The translations under genes were made by a program, and so were the position numbers. DNA of 64,000 nt from Janthinobacterium sp. (GTDB lineage Bacteria; Pseudomonadota; Gammaproteobacteria; Burkholderiales; Burkholderiaceae_D), in assembly GCF_009923995.1 (NCBI RefSeq), contig NZ_RFSK01000013.1:46691-110690 (forward strand), given 5' to 3'. The notes beneath the pieces are model-generated. The model was not told where the DNA came from. It ran no database searches and worked only from the letters and a program-made list of their open reading frames with translations. This document shows positions 9,543 to 17,729 of the stretch, one piece after another. Within the stretch, counting starts at the first letter, position 1. Each line of letters opens with the position of its first letter.

Positions 9543-10526
9543 TCAGGCGATCGAGGGGATGCCGCTCTTCTGCATGTTCACCTGGGCGGCGATCACTTCG
9601 TGGGGCGAGCAGCAAAAGCGGTTCTTGCCGGCGCGCTTGGCTTCATACAGGGCCGTATCGGCCGCGCCCAGCAGCGACTCGACGGAAGTGGCGTCGTCCG
9701 GGTAGATGGCGATGCCGATGCTGGTCGACAGGCGCAGGGTCAGGTCGTTGATGAAATACGGTTCGGAAATGACTTCGATCAGCTTGGCGGCCGGTTCGCG
9801 GGCGTCGCCCTTGCCGGCCAGGTTGCCCAGCACGATGACGAATTCATCGCCGCCGATGCGCGCCACCGTGTCTTCCTTGCGCGAGGCGCCCACCAGGCGC
9901 GCCGCCACCATCTTGAGGATGTCGTCGCCATAGCCGTGGCCGTAGCTGTCGTTGATGGCCTTGAAGCCGTCCAGGTCCAGGTACAGGATGGCCGACTTGC
10001 CCCGGTTGCGGGCCGATTGCTGCAGGGTGTGTTCGATGCGGTCTTCCAGCAGGCGCCGGTTGGGCAGGCCCGTCAGCGGGTCGTGCAGGGCCAGTTCCTG
10101 CTGCTGCTTGCTGTACTGCGCCAGTTCCTTGTACAGCAGGCGCACTTCCAGCATGTTGTGGATGCGCTTGTGCACTTCCATCAGGTCGAAGGGCTTGCTG
10201 ATGAAGTCGCGCGCGCCTGCTTCCAGGGCGGCGATCTTGAAGCTGGGCTGCGCCGTCAGGGCCAGCACGGGCAGGTAGCCGCCGTGCTCGATCTCCTTCA
10301 AGCCTTTCATGACCTGGAAACCATTGAGTTCCGGCATTTGCAAGTCCAGCAGGATCAGGTCGTAGCAATGTTCCTGGTGCAGGGGGCAGACCTGGGCCGG
10401 GCGCATGGTGGCCGTGACGTTGGTATAACCGGCATCGCGCAGGATTTCCAGCATCAGGTCGACATTGTCGGGGGAATCGTCGACGACCAAAATTTTGGCT
10501 TTCAAAATCTCATCTTGGCTGGGCAT
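9543..10526 (-). CDS. Response regulator with diguanylate cyclase output (REC-GGDEF)
   Basis: A 327-residue protein with an N-terminal receiver domain (about residues 10-125) and a C-terminal GGDEF domain (about 155-320). The receiver has the acidic pair (VVDDS), the phosphoacceptor Asp in LLDLQMPELNG, and the conserved Lys in ISKPFD. The cyclase has an intact IGGDEF active site. RKED lies five residues before it, matching the RxxD inhibitory site for cyclic-di-GMP. It is therefore predicted to make cyclic-di-GMP under phosphorylation control, like WspR or PleD. No kinase is adjacent in the same operon; the hybrid kinase downstream of 10845 is a candidate partner only by proximity. Confidence 0.95.
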   Translation of the reverse strand: MPSQDEILKAKILVVDDSPDNVDLMLEILRDAGYTNVTATMRPAQVCPLHQEHCYDLILLDLQMPELNGFQVMKGLKEIEHGGYLPVLALTAQPSFKIAALEAGARDFISKPFDLMEVHKRIHNMLEVRLLYKELAQYSKQQQELALHDPLTGLPNRRLLEDRIEHTLQQSARNRGKSAILYLDLDGFKAINDSYGHGYGDDILKMVAARLVGASRKEDTVARIGGDEFVIVLGNLAGKGDAREPAAKLIEVISEPYFINDLTLRLSTSIGIAIYPDDATSVESLLGAADTALYEAKRAGKNRFCCSPHEVIAAQVNMQKSGIPSIA

Positions 10527-10844
10527 GTAGGGTCTCGGTTATACGGTCTATGCAACGCTGGCTTCTACCGCAGGTAATGGGCTGGCGACGGCTCGACAGG
10601 ATAGTAGCGCCTTGCAACAAGATAGGGCGCACAACAGCGCATGAACTCGCTTCTGCCATTCCTGGCAGCCAGGGCCGATTGTCGGCACCCTGCCATGCAG
10701 GTGTGCTTCTGCATTTCAGTGTAGCAAACTTCAGTGAAGTTGCTTGTAGGACAGTGCCGCGTCTGAAAGTAGGAAGGCCAACCCATGGAAATGATCATTT
10801 TGTCCTGAGTAATGTATTTCCTTGCATCATCTTTTGTACGGCAG
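10527..10844. other. Intergenic region between two minus-strand signalling genes
   Basis: 318 bases with no credible gene. It is less GC-rich than its surroundings. It contains an inverted repeat ACTTCA-G-TGAAGT at 10728-10740 and presumably the minus-strand promoter of the cyclase gene. No clear terminator is seen for anything entering it. Confidence 0.6.
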
Positions 10845-13298
10845 TCAAGGGGCTGCGGCGGCCAGGTGTGGGGCCGCCAGGCTGGCCACGGCGGCCAGCA
10901 GTTCGGCCGGGTCCAGCGGTTTCGAGATCCAGGCCTGGAAGCCGCTGTCGAGCGCCTGCTGGCGGTCCTGCGGCCGCGCGAAGGCCGTCAGCGCCAGCGC
11001 CGGCAGGGCGCCGGCCGCCCCGGCGCGTATCTGCGCCAGCAGGTCGAAACCGTCCATGCCGGGCATGCCGATGTCGCTCACCAGCACGTGCGGCTGCACC
11101 GTCGCCAGCAGGGCCAGCGCCTGCGCCGCGCTGCCGGCGCCATGCACTTCGGCATGGTGGTCGCGCAGGATGCGTTCCGTCAGCTCGCGCGCGTCGGCCT
11201 CGTCGTCCACCAACAGCACCTTGATGCCGCGCAAGTCGCTGGCCGCGGGCGCCGCCTGGCCCGGGAGGCGTGCCGCGGCGGGCGGAGTGAGCGGCAGGCG
11301 CACCGTGAAGCTGGCGCCCTGCATGTCGCCGCCGCTGCTGGCCGTTACCGTGCCGCCATGCTGTTCCACCAGGTGCTTGACGATGGCCAGCCCCAGCCCC
11401 AGGCCGCCATGCTTGCGCGTGGTCGAGGCATCGGCCTGGCGGAAGCGGTCGAAGACGTGGGGCAGGAAGTCTTTCCGGATGCCGATGCCGTTGTCGGCCA
11501 CCGTGATGGCCAGGCGCGTGCCGTCGCGGCGCACGCCGATCTCCACGCGGCCTCCCTGGGGCGTGAATTTCAGGGCATTCGACAGCAGGTTCCAGATGAC
11601 TTGCTGGATGCGGCTGGGATCGCCCGTGATGCTGCCCGCATCGCTGGCGACGTCGCAGAGGATGGTGATGTGCTTGGCGTCGGCCGCCGGGCGCAGGGTT
11701 TCGATGGCCGAGGCGATGACGGTGGCCGGCACGAGGGCTTGCAGGTCGAGCAGCACCTTGTCGGACGTGATGCGGCTCATGTCGAGCAAGTCCTCGATCA
11801 GCTGCGCCTGCGCGCGCGCATTGCGCTCGATGCTTTGCAGGCCCCGGTGCAGGTCGGCCTCGTCGCGCGTGCCGCGCCGCAGCACCTGGGCCCAGCCCAG
11901 GATGGCCGACAGCGGCGTGCGCAGCTCGTGCGACAGGGTGGCGAGGAAATCGTCCTTCAGCTGGTTCGTGCGCTCGGCTTCGGCGCGCGCCTCGCGTTCG
12001 CTGTCGAGCAATACCTTGCGCTCCTCGGCGGCCCGCGTGGCGGCCGCATACAGGCGCGTATTGTCCAGCGCGACGGCGGCCTGGGCGGCGATGGCCGCGA
12101 CGATGCGTTCGCTGCGCGCGCTGAACATGCCCGCCTGCGGGTGGCCCAGCAGCAGGCGGCCCAGCAGGTAGCCCGAGCGCGAGCTGACAGGCAGGCTCAG
12201 GCAGCTGCGCAGGGGCGGGGCGGCGCCGGCGTGGCCGTCGGGCGCCGCCAGCAAGTCATTCCGGCGCATGGCCGGCCCCTGGCGCAGCTCCGCGGCGATG
12301 GCGTCGGCCTGGCGCAGGCTGATGCCGCTCACGGCGCGCGCCCGGTGCGTTGCCTGCTCGTCGTCATGGTAAAAGAAGGCGCCGAAGCGCGCGCCGCTGA
12401 TGCGCGTGGCCGCATCGACGGTTTCCTGCAGCAGGGAGGGCAGGTCCAGGGTGCCGGCCAGGGCGGCGCCCGTATTGTTGAGCAGCTCTAGCACGCGGGT
12501 TTCGTCGCGCAGGGCTTCCTGCGCCCGCTTGACCTGGTCGACGTCGGTGCTCGTGCCAAACCAGCGCAGCAGCTGGCCGCCTCGGTCGCGCACGGGATTG
12601 GCGCGCGTCAGGAACCAGCGGTACTGGCCGTCGGCGCCGCGGATGGGAAATTCCATCTCGAAGGGCGCGCCGTCATGCAGGGCGGCCTTCCAGCCCTGCA
12701 GCATCTGCGGCAGGTGCTGCGCATCGTAGGCGATGCTCCAGCCGTCGCCCGCCATCTGCTCGGCGGTGGTGCCCGTGTAGTCGTGCCAGCGCTGGTTGTA
12801 CCAGGCCATGGTGCCGTCGAAGCTGGCGATCCAGGCCAGTTGCGGAATGGAATTGGCCAGCGCGCGCAAGTCTTCCTCACTCTGGCGCAGGCTGTCCTCG
12901 GCCGCCTTGCGCTGGCTGATGTCCTGGATATATGTGGTCAGGCCGTCGCTGGAAGGGAAGATGCGCACTTCCAGCCAGCGTCCCAGGGGCGGGTACAACA
13001 GCTCGAAGCTGCTGCCTTGCTGCTGCGCCATGGCGCGCCGGTAGTGCGATTCCAGCTCGCTGCCCTGCAGGCCGGGGCAGGCTTGCCACAGGCTGCTGCC
13101 GGCCAGGCTGGCCCCTGGCGGGCGCTGCGGCGCCAGCATGTCGGCGCCGCGCGTGTTGATATAGCGGATGGTCCAGTCGCGGTCGAGCAGGCAAAAGCCG
13201 TCGGTAATGCCCTCAAGCAGGCTGGCGAGATGCTCGCCTGACAGGCTCAGCGGCCCGGATGGGGGCAGCAGGTCTTGCTTGCGTTCATGCTTGGCCAT
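10845..13298 (-). CDS. Cytoplasmic hybrid histidine kinase (PAS-PAS-GAF-HisKA-HATPase-REC)
   Basis: An 817-residue kinase without membrane helices. Two PAS folds come first: LLEGITDGFCLLDRDWTIRY near residue 35, and a PAS-PAC with WYNQRWHDYTG and a GADGQYRWFLTR strand. A GAF domain follows (ISGARFGAFFYHDDEQ). The HisKA box is [17 protein letters not shown], followed by the HATPase N, G1 and G2 boxes. The C-terminal receiver has VLLVDDEADAREL and its phosphoacceptor Asp in VSDIGMPGMDG. The start at 13298 is preferred over longer forms because a GCAGGA site precedes it and the extension lacks coding character. Signal unknown, probably cytosolic redox or a small ligand. Confidence 0.93.
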   Translation of the reverse strand: MAKHERKQDLLPPSGPLSLSGEHLASLLEGITDGFCLLDRDWTIRYINTRGADMLAPQRPPGASLAGSSLWQACPGLQGSELESHYRRAMAQQQGSSFELLYPPLGRWLEVRIFPSSDGLTTYIQDISQRKAAEDSLRQSEEDLRALANSIPQLAWIASFDGTMAWYNQRWHDYTGTTAEQMAGDGWSIAYDAQHLPQMLQGWKAALHDGAPFEMEFPIRGADGQYRWFLTRANPVRDRGGQLLRWFGTSTDVDQVKRAQEALRDETRVLELLNNTGAALAGTLDLPSLLQETVDAATRISGARFGAFFYHDDEQATHRARAVSGISLRQADAIAAELRQGPAMRRNDLLAAPDGHAGAAPPLRSCLSLPVSSRSGYLLGRLLLGHPQAGMFSARSERIVAAIAAQAAVALDNTRLYAAATRAAEERKVLLDSEREARAEAERTNQLKDDFLATLSHELRTPLSAILGWAQVLRRGTRDEADLHRGLQSIERNARAQAQLIEDLLDMSRITSDKVLLDLQALVPATVIASAIETLRPAADAKHITILCDVASDAGSITGDPSRIQQVIWNLLSNALKFTPQGGRVEIGVRRDGTRLAITVADNGIGIRKDFLPHVFDRFRQADASTTRKHGGLGLGLAIVKHLVEQHGGTVTASSGGDMQGASFTVRLPLTPPAAARLPGQAAPAASDLRGIKVLLVDDEADARELTERILRDHHAEVHGAGSAAQALALLATVQPHVLVSDIGMPGMDGFDLLAQIRAGAAGALPALALTAFARPQDRQQALDSGFQAWISKPLDPAELLAAVASLAAPHLAAAAP

Positions 13299-13561
13299 CG
13301 GAAATCCTGCAACAGTTAGTCTGCCACCTGGGCTGCCGCTTCCCGGTGGTCTGCCATCCCCGGCCGGGGCGGCGCGTCGCGGTCGCGTCACTGGCGGGCC
13401 GCGCACCGGCCAAGATGGAGGATTCCCGTCCGCCGGGTGCCCGCGCCAGCACCGTGTACCTGGGTAGTATTGTAGCTCCAAGCGGCAGGCTGCCACCGCA
13501 CGCTTGCGCGCTGGCGGCCCGCGTGCCGGCCGCGTGTTTTTCCGGCGCCTGCAGATAGCAC

Positions 13562-13590
13562 TGGACAGGCGCGAAAGCAGTCCCTATAAT
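13562..13590 (+). promoter_or_regulatory. Strong sigma-70 promoter, rRNA-like, 200 bases before tRNA-Arg
   Basis: -35 TGGACA at 13562-13567, a 17-base spacer, and a perfect -10 TATAAT at 13585-13590. The following CCCGCTTCTTTCG resembles the start region of betaproteobacterial rRNA transcripts, but no rRNA follows. It could drive a longer precursor for the tRNA pair. Confidence 0.7.
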
Positions 13591-13748
13591 CCCGCTTCTT
13601 TCGAGACAGCAACTTCTCGATTCGCTGGATGCCACTGTGAAAGCAGCTGTGTCCATCGATAAAGGCGTCAGCTTTTTGGCGGTGAAAAGGTAGCGGATCA
13701 TGCGGGGCGGTATTCTGCAAAGTCAGCTAAGCGATTGAAAAATCGAAC

Positions 13749-13777
13749 TTTTCAAAGCGAAATGAATACGCTATAAT
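13749..13777 (+). promoter_or_regulatory. tRNA-Arg promoter
   Basis: -35-like TTTTCA at 13749-13754, 17-base spacer, perfect -10 TATAAT at 13772-13777. The -10 lies 10 bases before the mature tRNA 5' end. Confidence 0.75.
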
Positions 13778-13787
13778 GTTTGCCTGC

Positions 13788-13864
13788 GCGGCTGTAGCTC
13801 AGCTGGATAGAGTACTTGGCTACGAACCAAGGGGTCGTGGGTTCAATTCCTGCCAGCCGCACCA
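13788..13864 (+). tRNA. tRNA-Arg(ACG), copy 1
   Basis: 77 bases including an encoded CCA. The acceptor stem GCGGCTG pairs with CAGCCGC. The D loop contains AGCTGGATAGA. The anticodon stem CTTGG/CCAAG holds the loop CTACGAA, giving anticodon ACG (inosine-modified in bacteria, reads CGU, CGC and CGA). The T arm has GGTTCAATTCC. Identical to the copies at 13947 and 15540. Confidence 0.98.
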
Positions 13865-13946
13865 GAATACTGAAAATCAGGCTTTGCCTGGTTATGTTGT
13901 AAAAAGTTGCACCTCCATGTAGTCGATGGAATGTTGTAGAAGTTTT

Positions 13947-14023
13947 GCGGCTGTAGCTCAGCTGGATAGAGTACTTGGCTACGAACCAAGGGGTCGTGGG
14001 TTCAATTCCTGCCAGCCGCACCA
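13947..14023 (+). tRNA. tRNA-Arg(ACG), copy 2
   Basis: Same 77 bases as copy 1, including CCA. It lies 82 bases after copy 1 with no good promoter of its own in that spacer, so it is probably processed from the same precursor. A strong terminator follows at 14044. Confidence 0.98.
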
Positions 14024-14043
14024 GTATCAGCAGTAAATGAAAA

Positions 14044-14072
14044 GCCCGGAGAGTCCGCTCTCCGGGCTTTTT
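14044..14072. terminator. Terminator of the tRNA pair, shared with the convergent gene
   Basis: A 10-bp perfect stem GCCCGGAGAG / CTCTCCGGGC with a TCCG loop and five T on the plus strand; four A precede it, so it can also end minus-strand transcripts from the beta-helix gene. Confidence 0.9.
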
Positions 14073-14093
14073 GCATTGCCGCGCGTGCTGTCC

Positions 14094-15317
14094 TTACGGC
14101 ACGACATTCACCAGGTTCGACAGGCTCAGGATCTTGCCCAGCGTTTCGCTGTTGGCGCTGTGGCTGGGGTCCCTGTTGACCGAAAGAAATTTCCCTTCCT
14201 GGTTCGAGATGCTCAGCGCTCCCGACATCATGCCTCCCGTCGTCAGCAGGGTACCCAGCACGGTCGTGTACTTTCCTGCATTGCCCTGCACGCCGCCGCC
14301 GACAAAGCTGCCTTCGTAAATGCTGCTGCTGATAATGGTATTGCTGTAGGTATTCGATTTCAGGTTGATGCCGTATTGCACCTGCTCGAAGCGGGGCGCA
14401 ATGATCGTGTTGTGGCTGAAATGGTCGGCGTCTATGCCGTTGAGCAGGCTTTCAAAGCCGATGTTATAGAACTTGTTGCCGTTGAAATAATCCGTCTGGT
14501 TCGGGCCCTTCTCGGCGCGCAAGCCTGTTTCGCCCGCGATGCGGCCACCCGTGAAGGTGTTTTCATTGACCCAGTTCTGGCTGCCCGTGCTTTCCGTCGT
14601 CAGGTAGATACCCACCGCGTTCTGGTACAGGTAATTGAATTGCACCTTGTTGTACTGCGATCCCTTGGCGGTGCCGTCGCCCGTGACCTTGATGCCATTC
14701 CTGAATCCCTCGATCCAGCGAGCGTTGAGGTTGGCATTCGAGGCGTTGAGCAGGGTGACGCCGGAGCCGCTGTAGGTGCTGTAATCGGGCGTGGCGCTGG
14801 TCCAGCTCCGGCCGACGATTTTTTCCAAATACACATCATGGGTATTTTCCACGATGATGCCGTCGCCAGGCCCGAAGTACAGGGTGCCCAGCGACGTCAG
14901 GCGGATGCGTTTGTTCGCAGGCAGGCGCAGCGCACCCTGGAATCTGTATTCGCCTGCATCGATCACCAGTTCCTGGCCGGATTTCAGCCTGCCGATGGCG
15001 GCCGTGACGGCAGGGGTATTGTTGGCCGACGCTTCCGACAGGCCGAACCACTTGGCGTGCAGGGCGCCGCTGTACGAACGCTTGTACAGTTTGTTGCCGC
15101 TGAGGATGGTCGTGGCACCGTCGGTGTCGGCGGCGGTACCCGTGCCGGACAGGTAAAACAGGCCCTCGCGGCCCGTATCCGAGATGAACACCACGGGCGG
15201 CGGCGCCGGATCGCCTTGCAGGGCGCTGATGCTCATCATGGTCTGGGCATGCACGGCCGGCGTCAGGGCGAGGGCGGCAAAGGTGGCGAAGGCGAAAGTC
15301 GAACAGGCAGGGCGCAT
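14094..15317 (-). CDS. Secreted right-handed beta-helix protein (pectate-lyase-like fold)
   Basis: A 407-residue exported protein. It has a signal peptide (MRPACSTFAF, then ATFAALALTPAVHAQ) and GAGGAA before the ATG. From about residue 105 the sequence runs in short strands rich in Asn, Gly and Thr with stacked-Asn turns (NKVQFNYLYQNAVGIYL, NWVNENTFTGGRI, HNTIIAPRFEQVQYGIN). This is typical of parallel beta-helix proteins such as pectate lyases, phage tailspikes and surface polysaccharide enzymes. An LVIDAGEYRFQG segment near residue 118 is like the start of tailspike-type helices. No catalytic set is obvious, so the substrate is unknown. It lies between identical tRNA-Arg genes and has an AT-rich upstream region, both hints of acquisition. 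Confidence 0.75.
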   Translation of the reverse strand: MRPACSTFAFATFAALALTPAVHAQTMMSISALQGDPAPPPVVFISDTGREGLFYLSGTGTAADTDGATTILSGNKLYKRSYSGALHAKWFGLSEASANNTPAVTAAIGRLKSGQELVIDAGEYRFQGALRLPANKRIRLTSLGTLYFGPGDGIIVENTHDVYLEKIVGRSWTSATPDYSTYSGSGVTLLNASNANLNARWIEGFRNGIKVTGDGTAKGSQYNKVQFNYLYQNAVGIYLTTESTGSQNWVNENTFTGGRIAGETGLRAEKGPNQTDYFNGNKFYNIGFESLLNGIDADHFSHNTIIAPRFEQVQYGINLKSNTYSNTIISSSIYEGSFVGGGVQGNAGKYTTVLGTLLTTGGMMSGALSISNQEGKFLSVNRDPSHSANSETLGKILSLSNLVNVVP

Positions 15318-15349
15318 GATTTCCTCTGGTGGCGGGAGTGGGACGGCTG

Positions 15350-15420
15350 AAATTTATTTAATTATCTTAAATATAACATCATTAAATAACGTTGTTTTAT
15401 TTAAATGTAAAAGAAGTACT
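15350..15420 (-). promoter_or_regulatory. Very AT-rich upstream region of the beta-helix gene
   Basis: About 14% G+C over 70 bases in otherwise GC-rich DNA, 33 bases upstream of the beta-helix start. Such tracts are typical UP-element or xenogeneic-silencer targets. No single -35/-10 pair stands out clearly. Confidence 0.55.
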
Positions 15421-15501
15421 TTTTCGCACCGCGCAGGCGGTGTGCGCGGTGCGCCCAGGCAGTTGGTCCGCATCAACTGTGAAATATCGCCGCCACGCCC
15501 T

Positions 15502-15529
15502 TTGCCATTCTGCAAAGCCCTGCTATAAT
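15502..15529 (+). promoter_or_regulatory. Promoter of tRNA-Arg copy 3
   Basis: -35 TTGCCA at 15502-15507, 16-base spacer, perfect -10 TATAAT at 15524-15529, 10 bases before the tRNA. Copy 3 therefore has its own strong promoter. Confidence 0.8.
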
Positions 15530-15539
15530 CGTGTCTTAG

Positions 15540-15616
15540 GCGGCTGTAGCTCAGCTGGATAGAGTACTTGGCTACGAACCAAGGGGTCGTGGGTTCAATT
15601 CCTGCCAGCCGCACCA
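15540..15616 (+). tRNA. tRNA-Arg(ACG), copy 3
   Basis: Identical in all 77 bases to copies 1 and 2, with encoded CCA and anticodon ACG. It is separated from copy 2 by the beta-helix gene on the opposite strand, and has its own promoter and terminator. Confidence 0.98.
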
Positions 15617-15623
15617 GAATATC

Positions 15624-15656
15624 GGGGATCAGATCGTAAAATCTGGTCCCCTTTTT
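15624..15656. terminator. Terminator after tRNA-Arg copy 3
   Basis: Stem GGGGATCAGAT / ATCTGGTCCCC with one G-T pair, six-base loop, then five T. It also lies just past the stop of the minus-strand AraC gene. Confidence 0.8.
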
Positions 15657-15671
15657 CGTTTCCGAAAGGTT

Positions 15672-16547
15672 TTATGCCGCGCCTGTCGGGCCGCGCCGGT
15701 ACTGCTGGCGAAACGCGCGCGGCGTGAGCTGCCTGGCGGCGCGGAACTGGCGGTTGAAATGCGCCAGGTTGCGGTAGCCCGCCTCCTGCGCGATGACGGC
15801 GATGGCCAGATTGCTCTCGATCAGCTGTTGGCAGGCGCGGCCGATGCGCAGCCGCAGCAGGTATTCGCCCGGCGTGCAATGCGCGTGGCGCTTGAAGCAG
15901 CGGTGGAAGGCGCCCAGCGACAGGGCCGCCCGCTGCGCCAGGGTCTCCAGTGCGATTTCTTCCCGGAAGTGCGCATGCATGAAGTCGAACACGCCGGCCA
16001 TGCGCTTGTGCTGCCCGTCGGCCTGCACCGGCGCCTGCGCTTGCGAGGCCAGCGGCTGCGCGCCCCTGTCGCCGGCCAGCTCCAGCAGCACGTCGAGCAG
16101 CAGCGGCAGGCGCTGCGGCACGGCCAGGGCATTGAGCTGCAGCAGCCTGGCCGCGCAGCGCGCGCTCGTTTCCGGCGAAAAATGCAGGGCAGGGCCGGCG
16201 CGCGCCGCCAGTTGCCGCAAGCTGTGCAGCTCGGGAAAGCACGCCGCCAGCTGCGCCAGCCATTCCGGCGAAAACCACACGACGACGGCCAGCATGGGCT
16301 GCGCGCCGTCGATGCGCTCGCTGGCGGACCACGTGTGCGGCAGATTCGGCCCCAGCAGCACCAGGTCGCCCGGCTCGAAGTCGCCCACGTGGTCGCCGAT
16401 GTAGCGCTGTCCACGGGCATTCACCGTCAGGGTCAGCTCGAATTGCGGGTGGTAGTGCCAGATGAAGGGAATGGTGTCGAGTTCGCGCCACAGCAAGCCC
16501 CAGGAGTGGCCGGGCGGTATCGTGACTTGTTCGAATAAAGGCGTCAT
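15672..16547 (-). CDS. AraC-family regulator with cupin sensor domain
   Basis: A 291-residue regulator. The N-terminal half is a cupin-like ligand domain with HYHPQFELTLTVNARGQRYI and a FEPGDLVLLGPNLPH strand pair. The C-terminal 100 residues are the double helix-turn-helix of AraC, with ALSLGAFHRCFKRH in the first and AGYRNLAHFNRQFRAARQLT in the second. It is divergent from the PhyH-type dioxygenase across 119 bases, the usual layout for a local activator, so it probably controls the dioxygenase and hydroxyacid oxidase genes. The inducer is not deducible. Confidence 0.92.
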   Translation of the reverse strand: MTPLFEQVTIPPGHSWGLLWRELDTIPFIWHYHPQFELTLTVNARGQRYIGDHVGDFEPGDLVLLGPNLPHTWSASERIDGAQPMLAVVVWFSPEWLAQLAACFPELHSLRQLAARAGPALHFSPETSARCAARLLQLNALAVPQRLPLLLDVLLELAGDRGAQPLASQAQAPVQADGQHKRMAGVFDFMHAHFREEIALETLAQRAALSLGAFHRCFKRHAHCTPGEYLLRLRIGRACQQLIESNLAIAVIAQEAGYRNLAHFNRQFRAARQLTPRAFRQQYRRGPTGAA

Positions 16548-16666
16548 CGTGACGTTGTGAACGTTGGAATAGTCAGGATAGTATCAGTATTGGCCGCCAA
16601 CGGCGTAGTTTGCCCGGCACCGGCATCGCACAATCGCTCTCATCCCATCACCACCAGGAGACAGCG

Positions 16667-17623
16667 ATGCAAGACAAATACCACTACGGCGAAGACCGTC
16701 CCGGCAACCCGTCCGTGGCCTACACGGAACAGACCCAGTTGCGCGACATCCGCAAGCAGCTGCCCCTGCGCGTGCTGTCCGCCAGCGATTTCCTGCACTG
16801 GCAAACCTATGGCTACGTCATCGTCAAGGATGCGGTTACTCCCGAGCAGGTGCGCCGCACTACCGATTTCCTGTGGGAATTTCAGGGCCTGGACGAGCAT
16901 GACCCCGCCACGTGGAACCGCGAGCAGCTGCGCGAACACGCGATGCAGGAGCTCAACGGTTCCGGCATGGTCGAGGCCTACCACAATCAGGTCCTGTGGG
17001 ATAACCGCCAGACGCCGCGCGTGGTTGACGCCTTCGTCGATATCTGGGACCGTCAAGACCTGTGGGTGACCATCGACCGGGCCAACCTGAACACGCCCAA
17101 CAAGGGCAAGCGCAAGTTTGGCGGCTTCATCCACTGGGATGCGGACACCACGCTGGACCCGCTGCCCGTCAACGTGCAGGGCGTGCTGGCCCTGTCCGAC
17201 ACCTCGCCCGAGAGCGGCGGCTTTCAATGCTATCCGGAATTGTTCAAGAATTTGCTGGCCTGGCGCAAGAGCGTGCCGCAGGACCGCAACCCGTGGCAGC
17301 CGGACCTGGCGACCGTGCCGTACCCGATGGAATTCATCGCCATGAAGAAAGGGGAGTTGTTGATCTTTAACAGCCTGCTGGCGCACGGCATCCGCCCGAA
17401 CACGTCGACGGACCAGGTGCGCCTGGCGCAGTACATTTCCTTCACGCCCGCGCAGCAAGACAATCAATCCTTGCGCGACTGGCGCGTGCAACGCTGGCGC
17501 GAGCGCAGCGCGCCGCAGGGCTACGCGTTTCCCGGCGACCCCGAGGAGAAGGAAAAGCTGCGCTACCCGCAGGCGCAGTTGAGCGAACTGGGCGAGAAAA
17601 TCCTCGGCGCGCGCAGCTGGTAG
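16667..17623 (+). CDS. Phytanoyl-CoA dioxygenase (PhyH) family Fe(II)/2-oxoglutarate oxygenase
   Basis: A 318-residue soluble oxygenase. The metal-binding HxD is visible in FIHWDAD near residue 164, and the distal His and 2-oxoglutarate Arg in LAHGIRPNTSTDQVRLAQY. The fold opens with FLHWQTYGYVIVKDAVTPEQ, the usual PhyH N-terminus. The ATG at 16667 has CAGGAG upstream and is preferred to an earlier in-frame start. It is followed after 106 bases by an alpha-hydroxyacid oxidase. PhyH enzymes hydroxylate acyl-CoAs at C2 or small free substrates such as ectoine, so an alpha-hydroxylation of an acid is plausible but unproven. Confidence 0.88.
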   Translation: MQDKYHYGEDRPGNPSVAYTEQTQLRDIRKQLPLRVLSASDFLHWQTYGYVIVKDAVTPEQVRRTTDFLWEFQGLDEHDPATWNREQLREHAMQELNGSGMVEAYHNQVLWDNRQTPRVVDAFVDIWDRQDLWVTIDRANLNTPNKGKRKFGGFIHWDADTTLDPLPVNVQGVLALSDTSPESGGFQCYPELFKNLLAWRKSVPQDRNPWQPDLATVPYPMEFIAMKKGELLIFNSLLAHGIRPNTSTDQVRLAQYISFTPAQQDNQSLRDWRVQRWRERSAPQGYAFPGDPEEKEKLRYPQAQLSELGEKILGARSW

Positions 17624-17729
17624 GCGTGGAGGCGGTCCGGCGGCATCGTCCGGCGGCATTGCCTGCCGGATAGACAAGCGGGGGCAAATGCACGATCATG
17701 GACTGACTTGCCATCGACCGAGGAAACGC

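Larger units (their letters stand above)
13299..13787. other. Intergenic region between hybrid kinase and tRNA genes
   Basis: 489 bases without a convincing protein gene; the open frames on the minus strand overlap each other and lack coding character. It holds two plus-strand sigma-70 promoters (13562-13590 and 13749-13777). The roughly 190 bases transcribed from the first promoter before the tRNA have no recognisable RNA. Confidence 0.6.

Noticed and set aside
13752..15616. Repeated minus-strand frames beginning MRLAGIEPTTPWFV over each tRNA-Arg
   Set aside because: They are antisense translations of the tRNA genes, a well-known source of false proteins.
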